Of a stretch of 64,000 bases of DNA, positions 15,816 through 25,810 are shown piece by piece (the stretch's first letter is position 1; each line of letters opens with the position of its first letter). Made by a program: the position numbers and the translations under genes. Under the pieces are notes generated by a model that was given only the letters and a program-made list of their open reading frames with translations, searched no databases and was not told the DNA's origin. This DNA is from Patiria pectinifera (taxonomy: Eukaryota; Echinodermata; Asteroidea; Valvatida; Asterinidae), in the NCBI GenBank assembly GCA_029964075.1, contig CM057149.1, positions 35,608,900 to 35,672,899 on the forward strand, read 5' to 3'.

Positions 15816-17557
15816 GTATTAATTTGTGATGAACTTTATTTCATTGCTTTCATTTGTACTCGCAAGTTCCTAAAATGAAGAGTTTGCCTCGCTTTGAATT
15901 TGATATGGCCGACATGTGAATAAAATCTATACATCGCCCTGAGCTGGAGGTTCCAAGGGTTCCATAACAGTGTTCACACTTTTCGGTAGCTATTTTCATG
16001 TTTTAAGGCTGCTCAGCACAGAAGTTTGTAAAGCAATTTCCTCAGCGAAACAAGTTTACTAGCTAAAATGTCACGTGATAGCATGTATTGCTTGTGAAAT
16101 CTCAGGCGATATTGGTTTAATTGTCGCACAGGTTTGCTAAGCATTTTCTGTTTGCTTAACACATCTCCAAGAAATCCGGTCTTGTTACCTTTTCTGGAGC
16201 TGCACCTATATAACCATTCATATGGAACTGCTCAGCACAGACATTTTGTTTAGCACAGAACATAATTATGTATAGCAAACAAAATTAATGTTACTGGTTA
16301 ATGTGGTATAATTTGTTGTTTGTGATTGGTTTGTAGATGATCTTTGTTTAAAATAGGCCTACAAACGTTTGCTATTATTTTCTACTTTAGCAGATACATC
16401 AAATTGGATACTGATCTGCTCGTGGGTCCGAGAGAGCCCTAGCATTGTTAATCATGAACTTGAAAGTCACATTAGCGTCCCGTAATCGTCACTGGTTTGT
16501 AATTATGCAACTTCAGTTCATTGATGATGGTGGAGGGAGCAGTACATGGCAGCCGGCAGGGGCGAATCCAGGAATTTTCGCAGGGGCCGGGGCGGGGGGT
16601 CCTCAGCCAAAAAATCTGAAATGTAGACAGTTTTTTTTTCTCCGGACGTACACTAGGCCCCCGAATATCAATCGGTGGGGTGGGGTGGGGGGGGGGGGGC
16701 CTCGTACCATACTTTAAATGGGGGTGCTGTTCAAATCCGACGATTATTAACACTATATTACAGAAAAATTTGCAAATACCCCCTAACCAAGCTGGCTCTG
16801 CCCGTTTTTGTGCAAAGGCGGACACTATTACCAATATAATTTGTTTGGGTGTCAGAGTGGGGATGGGGTTTCGCATTATTTGTCATGAATCTTTTTTTTT
16901 TTTTTTTGCGGAGCTGTTTTTTTAACCTCCACCTCCCCCCCCCCCCGATCCGCGCTTGACCAGTTAATGAGTAATACATTTTGTTATGAGTATGCCTTAT
17001 GCAAATTACAAAGGGATATTGTTTCGTAAGGTTATTGATTTGTACTGACAAAATCCTTAACTGAAAATTGGCTTAAAGTGCCTCCAATGACATCACAGTT
17101 ATATACAGCACATTTTAGAAGCGAAAAATAGGAAAGACAAAAGACCAAATAATCACTTTTAAGTCCAAAAGCTTCCCTTTAATAATTGCACTTGTCAAAA
17201 TTCCAAGCGCAGATTCTTTAGCGATAATCAAATTTCATCAAGACCATATCAAAAATTCTTCTAATTTCCCAACGTGAAAAATGGTCGCATCGATCCTTGT
17301 TAAAATGTGAACTTTATGTGATCCATATTGGCGCACTTTCTTTAACCAGCATCGAAAACTTAGGGGGGGGGGGACGTTGTTGATTAGTTTGCTGGATGAA
17401 AACGCTAGGCAACCCAAGTCACTGTATACTAGACTCGAGACCCGTCTCACAATAATATTGATTACTGTATTTTACAACTAATGTTTTGACTTGTTACACC
17501 CCGATCCACACGGGGCAAATGATGAAATTAATAGAAAACCTAATTTACACATCACAA
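15816..17557. other. Intergenic, possible hAT remnant at about 16557-16955
   Basis: Most of this holds nothing recognisable. At 16557 a CAGGGGCGAATCCAGG start, followed by G-rich sequence, and a matching C-rich CCCGATCCGCGCTTG end near 16950 look like an eroded hAT-type element. The flanking 8-mers do not match, so the call is tentative. From 16960 to the glycosyltransferase stop at 17558 nothing is recognised. Confidence 0.4.
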
Positions 17558-18742
17558 CTAAAGCTTTTTCTTTGTGCTTTCCGTGGCGTCCTGTTTCTGA
17601 GCAACTTTCTTCCAAATCTTTACGAGTTGGGCGTTGTGACGGTCGTGCGTCGTCCATGCATGGTCCTTCTCAGTACCAACAAGTACTGCTGGGCCGCTAG
17701 AGAGAGCATCCTCGATTCCCTGATAGCTCTCCTTGAATTTGAGGTACTTTCTGACATTTTGGGGTACCACTCCGAGCCTCTTCAGGACCAGGCCTGTGTA
17801 GACGTCGTCCCAGGGCAAGAAGCGGACGTGCGCGGATTCTTTATAGACTCTGGCGGCCACGTCTCCGGACAACACGTAGCACACCCCGGAGAAATAAGGC
17901 GCATAGGTCGGCTCCGGGTACGTATCTTTACTGGTGTGCCACTTGCTGTTCCCGCGGAACGGCCTGGCCCCAGCTTGGACCTTCCCCTCGGCAAACCTCT
18001 CCCGCGGTCTCTCGCTCAACCGCCGGACGATGTTGTGTAAGTTCAGCAGCACGTCGGCGTCCGCGCTGGCCACGTACTCGGCACCCTGGCAGAACTCTGA
18101 GGCCCACCGCCAGCCCATCATCGTCTTGTGGGTTAGGTTCAAGTAATGGTCCATAAAATCCCCCTGTATGATATCGCCATGTTGCCGGTTCTCATCCACC
18201 ACCTTGGCCATGAGGGTAGAATTGGTGGTCATTCCAATCAGGAACATGGTCAGAATCCGTTTGCCGTCCACTTCGCTCAACCCTCCCCAGGTTTTCCGTA
18301 TTTGCTCCCTCGGGAAGCTGTCCCCCGGTCGGCACTTCACCAGAATCAGAAGGAATACCTTCCGATGTTGGCTTGACGTATTTCGATCACATGCGTCCCC
18401 GTTGACCAGGGTGAAATTAACAATGTGTTGATTGATCACTTCGTCGGAGTACAGATGATTATTTTGAGAAGATGCATTCGGGGGCTGGTTGGCGATTTCC
18501 TCAGAAGGGTTTTCATGGGCCGTCTCGCTCATCAGTGATTCCCTCTGTTTTCCTGGGGCGAGGGGAGGCGGTTCCTGCGTGTCTTTCCGTACTCGACTCT
18601 GCCGGTTTGCGATTTCCTGAATGACGACGAAACAGGTAATGGCCACAAAGATGACACCCATGGCCTTTTTAGCTTTGCTCCTAGTAAGGTACATGATGCC
18701 AGGCAGCATTCCGCCACACTTTGACAGAAAATAAAGATGCAA
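17558..18742 (-). CDS. GT31 beta-1,3-galactosyltransferase-like protein
   Basis: An intact 394-codon intronless frame. The product is a type II membrane protein: a short cytoplasmic tail rich in basic residues, one membrane anchor (about residues 27-45, MGVIFVAITCFVVI), a stem of about 85 residues, then the catalytic domain. GT31 family landmarks appear in order: REQIRKTWG (145-153), FLIG (167-170), DFMDHYLNLTHKT (195-207), the metal-binding DxD as DAD (228-230), YAPYFSGVCYVLS (280-292) and WDDVYTG (311-317, where most members have EDV). N-glycosylation sequons lie at NFT, NTS, NST and NLT. It probably transfers a sugar, galactose or N-acetylglucosamine, in beta-1,3 linkage in the Golgi; acceptor and donor cannot be read from sequence. 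Starting at Met12 or Met17 would still keep the anchor. Length is normal for the family, and intronless members are common. Confidence 0.88.
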   Translation of the reverse strand: MHLYFLSKCGGMLPGIMYLTRSKAKKAMGVIFVAITCFVVIQEIANRQSRVRKDTQEPPPLAPGKQRESLMSETAHENPSEEIANQPPNASSQNNHLYSDEVINQHIVNFTLVNGDACDRNTSSQHRKVFLLILVKCRPGDSFPREQIRKTWGGLSEVDGKRILTMFLIGMTTNSTLMAKVVDENRQHGDIIQGDFMDHYLNLTHKTMMGWRWASEFCQGAEYVASADADVLLNLHNIVRRLSERPRERFAEGKVQAGARPFRGNSKWHTSKDTYPEPTYAPYFSGVCYVLSGDVAARVYKESAHVRFLPWDDVYTGLVLKRLGVVPQNVRKYLKFKESYQGIEDALSSGPAVLVGTEKDHAWTTHDRHNAQLVKIWKKVAQKQDATESTKKKL

Positions 18743-19039
18743 GCTCCAATGTCCAGGATTTGTGTAATCATGAATTTCTCTTGAAGTATATAACTTTTAT
18801 TATTTTGCCTGTGGTATTGGATAAACCACAGCGGAAAGTACAATTGATACCACAGTTCATGCAGCGTAGAAACTTGCTTTTGATGGTCACTCCCTAAAAA
18901 CCGTCTCGGACAGAATCATTTTCCAAGTCGACCAAAATAAATCAGTAGCTCCGGGTTCAGGTATATATAATCAGTAGCCCTACATGGGCCTAATTATGGA
19001 ATATGCGCTCAGTAACAATGGCCTTTTCCCCACTTATCC
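18743..19039. other. Upstream region of the minus-strand glycosyltransferase
   Basis: About 300 bp between the glycosyltransferase start and the repeat block at 19040. It should contain the promoter and 5' UTR of that gene. I see no convincing TATA or initiator element. Confidence 0.4.
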
Positions 19040-19425
19040 TTGCAAAATTGATTATGAACATACATGCACCTGTTAATTTTGATATCCTGTGGTGTTTACA
19101 AATCAATAAAATCAGCCAAATCATTTGTGAACTGTATCGATTGCATGACCCTCACGCATGCATTGCATGATTCCTTTGTTTTCACGTCGGAGTATCGATA
19201 CATCGTATGCAGGCAATGTGGATTTGAATGCGTAATGACGTTATTACGACGCCAATGAATAGATAGACACGTCAGATAGTAGGTACGCAATAAGAGAGGC
19301 ATAAACATTTTTATAAGCTGCTTAACTGTTAACATTTTCAACTCAGTGGATACTATGCAAAGTTCAGCTCAGTTTAAACCAAAATATACAATATTCGGGG
19401 CTTCGTAACTGGATTCTGTTGCTAG
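19040..19425. repeat. Dispersed repeat block, copy 2, left part
   Basis: It matches 12063-12451 nearly base for base, ending at GTTGCTAG. The matching remainder resumes at 22574, after the LTR element. The copy at 12063 therefore acts as an unoccupied site, and about 92 bp (12452-12543) are missing here. Confidence 0.88.
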
Positions 19426-19481
19426 TGTGGCAGGGCCAAGTTTCCCTTGTGTATATTTATAGTGTATTCAATAGGAGTAGC

Positions 19482-20918
19482 ACAAAAAAGAAAGAAAGAA
19501 AAGGAATCAAGGAAACAAAAATAGACTTCTCACAAATTTAATTTAGTCTCAAAAAACCTTCCAACAAACAAAAAACAATTTCTATCCTTAAGCACAAAAA
19601 ACTAGTTTCCAGAAATACTTCAAGGCAAAAAAATCTCAATCAGGATCAACAACGTATAAAACACTCAAAAGAATTTGCCAGGGATAAAAAAAATAATTTG
19701 ATAAAAAAAACTAAGTTAAAATAATAAAACCCAAAGAAGAAAAAAGGAGAAACAAAAGAAAAACCCAAGGAAACCCACACAGCACTAAAGGAAATGACTC
19801 TAAAAGCACAGGAATGAACTAAAAACCTGCAACAAGAAAATAAGAAAGAAACAAATGGCAATTTAAAAACAGTTCTTATAAAACAAAACTCCTATGAAAC
19901 TACAGTCCATGTACTAAAGTATGCTCTAAACAACAAAAGGGTCCAAATGCAAGTTTGCCACTGTGTGCACAAGGGATTAACGCACTACGGACTACAAGAT
20001 ACTGCACAGTTCAATGGACCTCATAATGATATGCAAATCCTCTGGACTGCCTCAATAAACTATTACTTCTAGGAAGGAGGGAACAAAGGATTAAGGCATG
20101 GTCTAGGCTAAATGAATGGATACAGGTCTATGTACATGAAGTCAAAAAGAGCAACTAAAAAAATCTAGAATAATATGAAAATCAACTCAAAATGCAAGAA
20201 AAAGGAACTTAAACTTTGAGGATATTATACACATGAAACTTAAATGCAGGTACTCCTAGACTCAAGCAATTAAAACTTGGACAAACTTATATTACAAAAC
20301 TTATTAGAAAATCACACATTTTCAATACTTTCAAAGAATGGACACCTCAAAATGTTTAGAAATGAGCCAAAAGTAAAATCAAGTTGGAATGAAAACTTAA
20401 AACAGTAATCAAAAGTTTCAAAGTTTCTAAACAAAAAACTAGTTAAAACGACTTCTAAGAAAAGAGCGGAGACACAAACGATTTCATGTATAGGAAAAAA
20501 ACATCAATCTTAAAAGGAGCTAAAATGATACTGAACTGGATAATATGAGTATCATAAAGGCAAATATAAAACTGGAATTATACAATAATAAGAAAAGTAA
20601 TGAAAACTCACCAATGACTGGACTAGCAGACAAAAGAAACAGCTAGGAAGACACTCTCCAGGTAGGAGGAAATATATGACTATATGATGTTAAGTTGTCT
20701 CACTGCTGGTCTGCTGGGTAATAATGACTCTGGCATGACAATGTGGCAGCTTTTATATGGTGGGACTTGTGGGCTAAAATAAACAAACAGGGGGTCACAC
20801 TACCAGGAAAGGGGGGGGGGACATCTAAACTTCAACTAAAATGATTTTCTTTTCTAAGGGGGGCTACTCCTATTGAATACACTATAAATATACACAAGGG
20901 AAACTTGGCCCTGCCACA
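19482..20918 (-). repeat. 3' LTR, about 1.4 kb
   Basis: The LTR body is on the minus strand, beginning TGTGGCAGGG at 20918. Its A-rich part at 19486-19757 is shared with the 5' LTR at 22291-22572. The segment 19758-20862 is not represented in the truncated 5' copy. A poly-G run lies near 20812. Confidence 0.7.
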
Positions 20919-21002
20919 CTCACGCCATCTTTAAAATGTTGGCTCCTGACAACACAAAAAAATACATACAAAATACTTCTAATTTATATACAAAATAATT
21001 TA

Positions 21003-22040
21003 CTATTGAAATCGAACTGATGATCTGATGACACGCCTTGGTCTGGTGAAGATTTCCACAGATTCATCAGAGCTTGAGAGAGAGCCGTCATCATCCGAAT
21101 GGGAGTCTGGAGATATATCTGGGAACTGAGGTGGAGGAGCGACTGGGGAAGGTACATCTTGGGACTTATGTGAAGGGGGAGCTTTGGTTGCCATCTCCTG
21201 CTGCTTCACTTTCTTCAGGTGCTGCCTCATGTACTGCATGGTGTCGTTGTGCTGGCTGGGCCAAAAGTACCGACCCCTCACTTGTTTCAGGACATGGCCG
21301 TATCCTCCTGTCTCCATGCTGTTATGCAAACTGCACAGTACTTTGTCCCTTAAACTGCGGGGTAGTACTGGTACCAGTACAGAATTTCCCTTGCCTTCTC
21401 CTCTTCTGTACAAAAGTAAGCCACCTCCCACATCCAGGCGATCCCAGACATTCAGTAGTCGTTGTACCGATTTAGGTTGACGTGCCTTTGTACTCTGGCT
21501 GATCCTCATAGGATTTGACAGTTTAAGTTCCACCACTGTCCTGATGGCAGGATCTTGTTGCTGTCCTTGGCGCAGACGGTGACTGTGGCTACATCGGATG
21601 CCTCCAATACCCTGGCTTGACTGACCACTGGTAGGGGCAACGGTAGGGTCTACTGGTTGTCTTCGATGGGGGACACGAGGGGCTTCTTTTGGACTCTTGG
21701 GATCTGGTTCGTTGATGGAGACTGGGGACACTGGTACATCTGGAACGGGCTGAGGGATGGGGACTTCTGGAACTGGCCAGGACTGGTGCAGGACACACTC
21801 CAGACTTTGAATGTAGTGCCTCTGTTGTTGCTGCTCACATATAACTTGGCTGAGGACCGATTTCAATGTGTTTATTTGTTGAAACTGCTGTACAATCACT
21901 TGTTGCATGTGTGTTTGATGTTGCAGCAGCTGTAGGATGCTCAACTGCGGTTCAGCTAACGGCACTTGGTCGACGTGGTTAGAGCTGGTGGGCAGTGGGT
22001 CAAATCCACACAACTGAAGGGTAGTCAGGACCTCCGTCAT
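21003..22040 (-). CDS. Retrotransposon open frame with an integrase zinc-finger remnant
   Basis: 345 codons. Residues 1-90 are glutamine-rich and probably coiled (gag-like by position). Residues 90-150 are proline-rich. Residues 218-278 resemble the integrase HHCC region: LVPVLPRSLRDKVLCSLHNS, histidines at 239 and 249 and YFWP at 258-261. The two cysteines expected afterwards are absent, so zinc binding should be lost. The acidic serine-rich end closes with TRPRRVIRSSVRFQ, like the tail of some pol polyproteins. This looks like an internal deletion that joined a gag-like start to a pol end. It is intact as a frame, but its activity as a protein is unknown. Confidence 0.7.
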   Translation of the reverse strand: MTEVLTTLQLCGFDPLPTSSNHVDQVPLAEPQLSILQLLQHQTHMQQVIVQQFQQINTLKSVLSQVICEQQQQRHYIQSLECVLHQSWPVPEVPIPQPVPDVPVSPVSINEPDPKSPKEAPRVPHRRQPVDPTVAPTSGQSSQGIGGIRCSHSHRLRQGQQQDPAIRTVVELKLSNPMRISQSTKARQPKSVQRLLNVWDRLDVGGGLLLYRRGEGKGNSVLVPVLPRSLRDKVLCSLHNSMETGGYGHVLKQVRGRYFWPSQHNDTMQYMRQHLKKVKQQEMATKAPPSHKSQDVPSPVAPPPQFPDISPDSHSDDDGSLSSSDESVEIFTRPRRVIRSSVRFQ

Positions 22041-22188
22041 GGTGTTTTAGTCATCCTGCACTTCTCAAGTTCATTAACCAAAAAGCACTGTGTGGGTTTC
22101 GATTAAAAAAAAAAACCTTTCAAAGAAGAAAAAAATATGTCCCAGCTAAAAAAACATAAATGGCTAAATTCCTAAAGAAAATTAATCA

Positions 22189-22206
22189 TCCCGGGTTTCG
22201 GCACCA
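22189..22206 (-). promoter_or_regulatory. tRNA primer binding site of the LTR element
   Basis: The minus strand reads TGGTGCCGAAACCCGGGA, beginning with the TGG that pairs with a tRNA CCA end. It lies 6 bases inside the LTR edge at 22213. The matching tRNA was not identified. Confidence 0.82.
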
Positions 22207-22212
22207 AAAATA

Positions 22213-22573
22213 TGTAACGTAGAAAAATGACTCACTAGAGAAAAACACCTGGTTCCAATGATTATGTCGCGATTTAGTTTTTAAACTGGGACAAAAAAGA
22301 AAGAAAGAAAAGGAATCAAGGAAACAAAAATAGACTTCTCACAAATTTAATTTAGTCTCAAAAAAACCTTCCAACAAACAAAAAACAATTTCTATCCTTA
22401 AGCGCAAAAAACTAGTTTCCAGAAATACTTCAAGGCAAAAAAATCTCAATCAGGATCAACAACGTATAAAACACTCAAAAGAATTTGCCAGGGATAAAAA
22501 AAATAATCTGATAAAAAACTAAGTTAAAATAATAAAACCCAAAGAAGAAAAAAGGAGAAACAAAAGAAAAACC
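22213..22573 (-). repeat. 5' LTR, truncated
   Basis: A 361-bp remainder of the 5' LTR. Its inner edge is TGTAAC on the plus strand (GTTACA on the minus strand). It is cut off at about 22573, where the interrupted dispersed repeat resumes with AAATTCA. Confidence 0.72.
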
Positions 22574-22700
22574 AAATTCAGGGAGTATTTGGTACTGGTC
22601 CTATCTTCACTTTGTAAGCAATGGTTTTCTCGTTCAATCGGTATAGGTACTTTTCCGGGTAATTGCAAATGTTCTTACTGTGCCTTTAAATAACTATATA
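22574..22700. repeat. Dispersed repeat block, copy 2, right part
   Basis: It continues the homology to 12544-13010 without the Harbinger MITE. The site of that MITE reads CCGGGTAATTGCAAATG here. Confidence 0.82.
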
Positions 22701-23846
22701 GGTCAACCCCCAATACCATGATGTTATGGCCTAGGCCTAGGCCCTAAGCCCCGATGTAGTGTCCAAAGGTGGTCAGTGTCACGGGATCATGCCCATCCCC
22801 ACCCTCGCCAAAAAAAGCCGATTCATAGTTAAAAGGAGCCTCAGCGCCTATCATAGGAGCTGACTTTTTACTTGCACCAACTTTGTATATACATGTATCA
22901 GGGCACCCTGCAGAAGTGTCCACCATTTGAGACAGCACACCACAGTCCTCGTTAAGTTGCTGAAAAGGCTTTAAACGAGTAGCAGCATAGAAGTAGAAGT
23001 AGAAGAAGACGATATTTAATTAGATGCCAAAGTGTTGAAACATGGATTTGTGGAATATTAATCAAATGCCACGAGAAAAAAAAGGGACAGAAAACCCCCT
23101 AGCGTTCAAATCCCGGCGCCGAAAATTGGATCTAGATCGCATTATCAGTTTGCCACGTGCGCGGAAAGTAGTATATTAGGCCTAATCTTGTTTTTAAATT
23201 AACAAATTTTCGTGGCAATTCTGCAAAACTATGCTCCAAAAACGTGCGGAACATCATTCCTACAAATGGCACAAAAAGACTCATTTCATAATATTTCGGC
23301 AGGACTGGGGAGTATTTTTTTTTTCGTTGAGCATGTACAGGATCAGGAAAACGTGCTCAGCTGGCCTCATTGAAGGCTGGAAGCATGAAATAAAGCTTGA
23401 ACATTAAAAATACATCGCCAAAGTTTTTGCAACAAAGTTTTTGCAACCTCTAACGGCTTTCCGCCGTTAGAGGGGGTAATTCGCATAGCTTGGTGTACTG
23501 CTGCGTCCCAGACGTCGTTTCATTATTTATCACATTATTCACACGTGTTGCAGCTGCTTGCCAGTAAGGATACCTGACTGGTCCATTATTTTTGACAATC
23601 ACAAAAATTACTCAATGAAGTTAAGTTGAGCCCCGTGACTTAACGTGTGAATCATTCACGCGAAACATCATTGTTGCTTTAAGTTCATGAAATATTTGTA
23701 AATTCATTTTCTGCTCCTTATCTTGGTCAACTGTTTGCGAATTATTTCAAGGTGCTGATGCTGTCAAGAACTCATCCGCGCCGCTCACAGTGAGCATGGT
23801 GAGTATGGAAAATTGTTGTGGAATGAGCCTGAGCCTGAGTTAGCCC
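22701..23846. other. Intergenic, no recognised gene
   Basis: No conserved frame was recognised. Short motifs only, for example a GAAGTA run near 22988 and a small inverted CTAACGGC/GCCGTTAG hairpin at about 23451-23470. Confidence 0.4.
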
Positions 23847-24298
23847 CATAAATGTGGCTAATTTACTGGACTACCTCCGGCGTAAATAACAAAAACATGT
23901 CGAACTTTGTCCAATTTTGATTTTCACATTAAGGCTTGGTTTGTAGTTTATTTTTGCTATAGAAACATACTCACCCTCTTTATAATTTATAGGCTAGTCA
24001 GAAAGTGCTGCCTTTTTTTCAGATGTTTATTTTTCGTGAAATTTCCAGATTTGTTTGCACACGTTTGCGTATCAAAATTTCAACATGAAATTTCATGAAA
24101 ATTAGACATCTAAAAAAGGCAGCACTTTCTGATTAGCCTATAAAGAGGGTGAGTATGCTTCTAATTTAAGCAAAAATAAACTACAAACTTAGTCTAAATG
24201 TGAAAATCAAAATTTTACAAAGTTTGACATGTTTTTGTACATGGTGGAAGTGTGGCCTTTATTGATGGAGGTAGTCCAGTAAATTGGCCACATTAATG
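23847..24298. mobile_element. Palindromic foldback element, about 452 bp
   Basis: The two halves are imperfect reverse complements over nearly their whole length. The outer arms are 23847-23878 (GGACTACCTCC) and 24267-24298 (GGAGGTAGTCC). The inner arms are around AGTGCTGCCTTTTTTTCAGA (about 24006) and the complementary AAAAAGGCAGCACTTTCTG (about 24113). It is non-coding and MITE-like. Confidence 0.8.
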
Positions 24299-24318
24299 TG
24301 AGTGTGAGGGGCTGTGAG

Positions 24319-24790
24319 GGGTGCAGACCAGTAAATCGGTCCGAAATTGCCTGCGCCGGCCAAATCACGATTTGCATGCCCTCAAAATCTTCGGTATTTG
24401 AGCATGCGGTGGGCCATGAACTTGAGGGTTTGTAAAAAATATGGGTGGAAGCCGTGCACAGGACTGGGAGCTTGCAGTTCTGTGTAATTTTGACGTAATT
24501 TGGACCCTAAAAGCGCTCTATTTTGCAATGGAGTGTAGGCATCGTTTTTCAAAATGGCGATGGGCTTCAGGACTATTTTCAGGGGTGATCATCTTCAGAT
24601 GGAAATTTCTCCTAAAAGTCATCAGTTGACCCCCCGAAAATTGAAAAGAAAATGAAAGATGATGAAATAAGCTTTAATTTGATGTATGTCTCGAACACCT
24701 TGGAGAGTTGTGAGTATTTTTCCCCAATTTTTGAAGTGGGAGCATTTACCATTGGGGTCTATGGAAGTTTATTTACTGGTCTGCTACCTG
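24319..24790. repeat. Direct repeat copy A, ~470 bp
   Basis: It runs from GGGTGCAGACCAGTAAATCG to GGTCTGCTACCTG and is nearly identical to 25211-25663. The first base differences by eye are a few substitutions and a roughly 20-bp deletion in copy B. Confidence 0.9.
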
Positions 24791-25210
24791 TAGTTTCAAA
24801 ATGGCGCCTTCCATCGTTTGTTGTCAAATGTTTGTGGAGTGGTTTTTTTCAGGGGGCGGAACTTGGGGGGGGGGGGGGGCGCGTTTCAAAATGGGTCACC
24901 AATGGCGGTTCCGCAACAAATGCGCCCAAAATCTGAATAGGGCCGATGGACCGTCGTCCTATCACAGTAATTTGGAGCGAACAAGGGGGGGGGGGGGGGA
25001 ATTTGGGGTCGGAAGGAGCAAAAACTCAATTAACGCCCGTTGGGGGCGCCCTGCAGTAAGGTAGCCGCAAACAGAGGGCTTGTATTCAGGCCAGAAATCG
25101 CAGTCAGAGATTTTTTTTCTCGCAATTTTTTTATGAAATATGAGACATCCATCCTTCCTTGTGCCGTACAAGTGGTTTGGAGAAATTTTTCAAAACCTCG
25201 CTTCTTTAAA

Positions 25211-25663
25211 GGGTGCAGACCAGTAAATCGGTCCGAAATTGCCTGCGCCGGCCAAATCACGATTTGCATGCCCTCAAAATCTTCGGTATTTGAGCATGTG
25301 GTGGGCCATGAACTTGAGGGTTTGTAAAAAATATGGGTGGAAGCCATGCACAGGACTGGGAGCTTGCAGTTCTGTGTAATTTTGACGTAATTTGGACCCT
25401 AAATGCACTCTTTTTTTCAATGGAGTGTAGGCATCGTTTTTCAAAATGGCGATGGGCTTCAGGACTATTTTCAGGGGTGATCATCTTCAGATGGAAATTT
25501 CTCCTAAAAGTCTCCTAAAAGAAAATGAAAGATGATGAAATAAGCTTTAATTTGATGTATGTCTCGAACACCTTGGAGAGTTGTGAGTATTTTCCCCGAA
25601 TTTTTGAAGTGGGAGCATTTACCATTGGGGTCTATGGAAGTTTATTTACTGGTCTGCTACCTG
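25211..25663. repeat. Direct repeat copy B, ~453 bp
   Basis: The second copy of the unit at 24319-24790, about 890 bp downstream and in the same orientation. Both copies adjoin a GAGGGGCTGT motif, on opposite sides, which suggests a tandem duplication of a longer unit. Between them lie poly-G runs and a degenerate segment. Confidence 0.9.
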
Positions 25664-25689
25664 AGGGGCTGTCATGGCTGTTGTGCACC

Positions 25690-25810
25690 TTCTTGTAATT
25701 TGCGCAATCTTAAGAATGAGCGCGCATTCTTAAAAACGAGCGCGCATTCGTAAGAGTGAGCACACAATCTGAAGAAAGAGTGCTCATTCTTAACATGCGT
25801 AAGATTGCGT
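25690..25810. repeat. ATTCTTAAGAATG-type palindromic minisatellite
   Basis: Units such as AAGAATGAGCGCGCATTCTT repeat with variation. They are related to the terminal arrays of the foldback element at 3951-4939. The downstream GATTGCGTGGGAAATACG matches the complement of its 4790-4815 segment, so this is another, solo or degraded, member. Confidence 0.72.

Larger units (their letters stand above)
19426..22573 (-). mobile_element. Rearranged non-autonomous LTR retrotransposon
   Basis: Read on the minus strand, the order is a truncated 5' LTR (22573-22213), a primer binding site (22206-22189), one open frame (22040-21003) and a 3' LTR that starts TGTGGCAGGGCC at 20918. Bases 19486-19757 repeat 22291-22572 almost exactly; these are the shared LTR parts. 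The 5' LTR ends ...GTTACA next to the binding site, so the LTRs are of TG...CA type. The far end of the 3' LTR is abnormal: its last roughly 80 bp are replaced by a perfect 56-bp inverted copy of the LTR start (19426-19481 against 20863-20918). No protease, reverse transcriptase or RNase H is present. A Ty3/Gypsy relationship is likely but not proven. Confidence 0.8.

Noticed and set aside
17486..18040. Plus-strand frame opposite the glycosyltransferase
   Set aside because: It is the antisense shadow of a GC-rich coding exon; the minus frame has the GT31 motifs.
21074..21475. Plus-strand frames opposite the retrotransposon frame
   Set aside because: They are antisense shadows with no recognisable motif.
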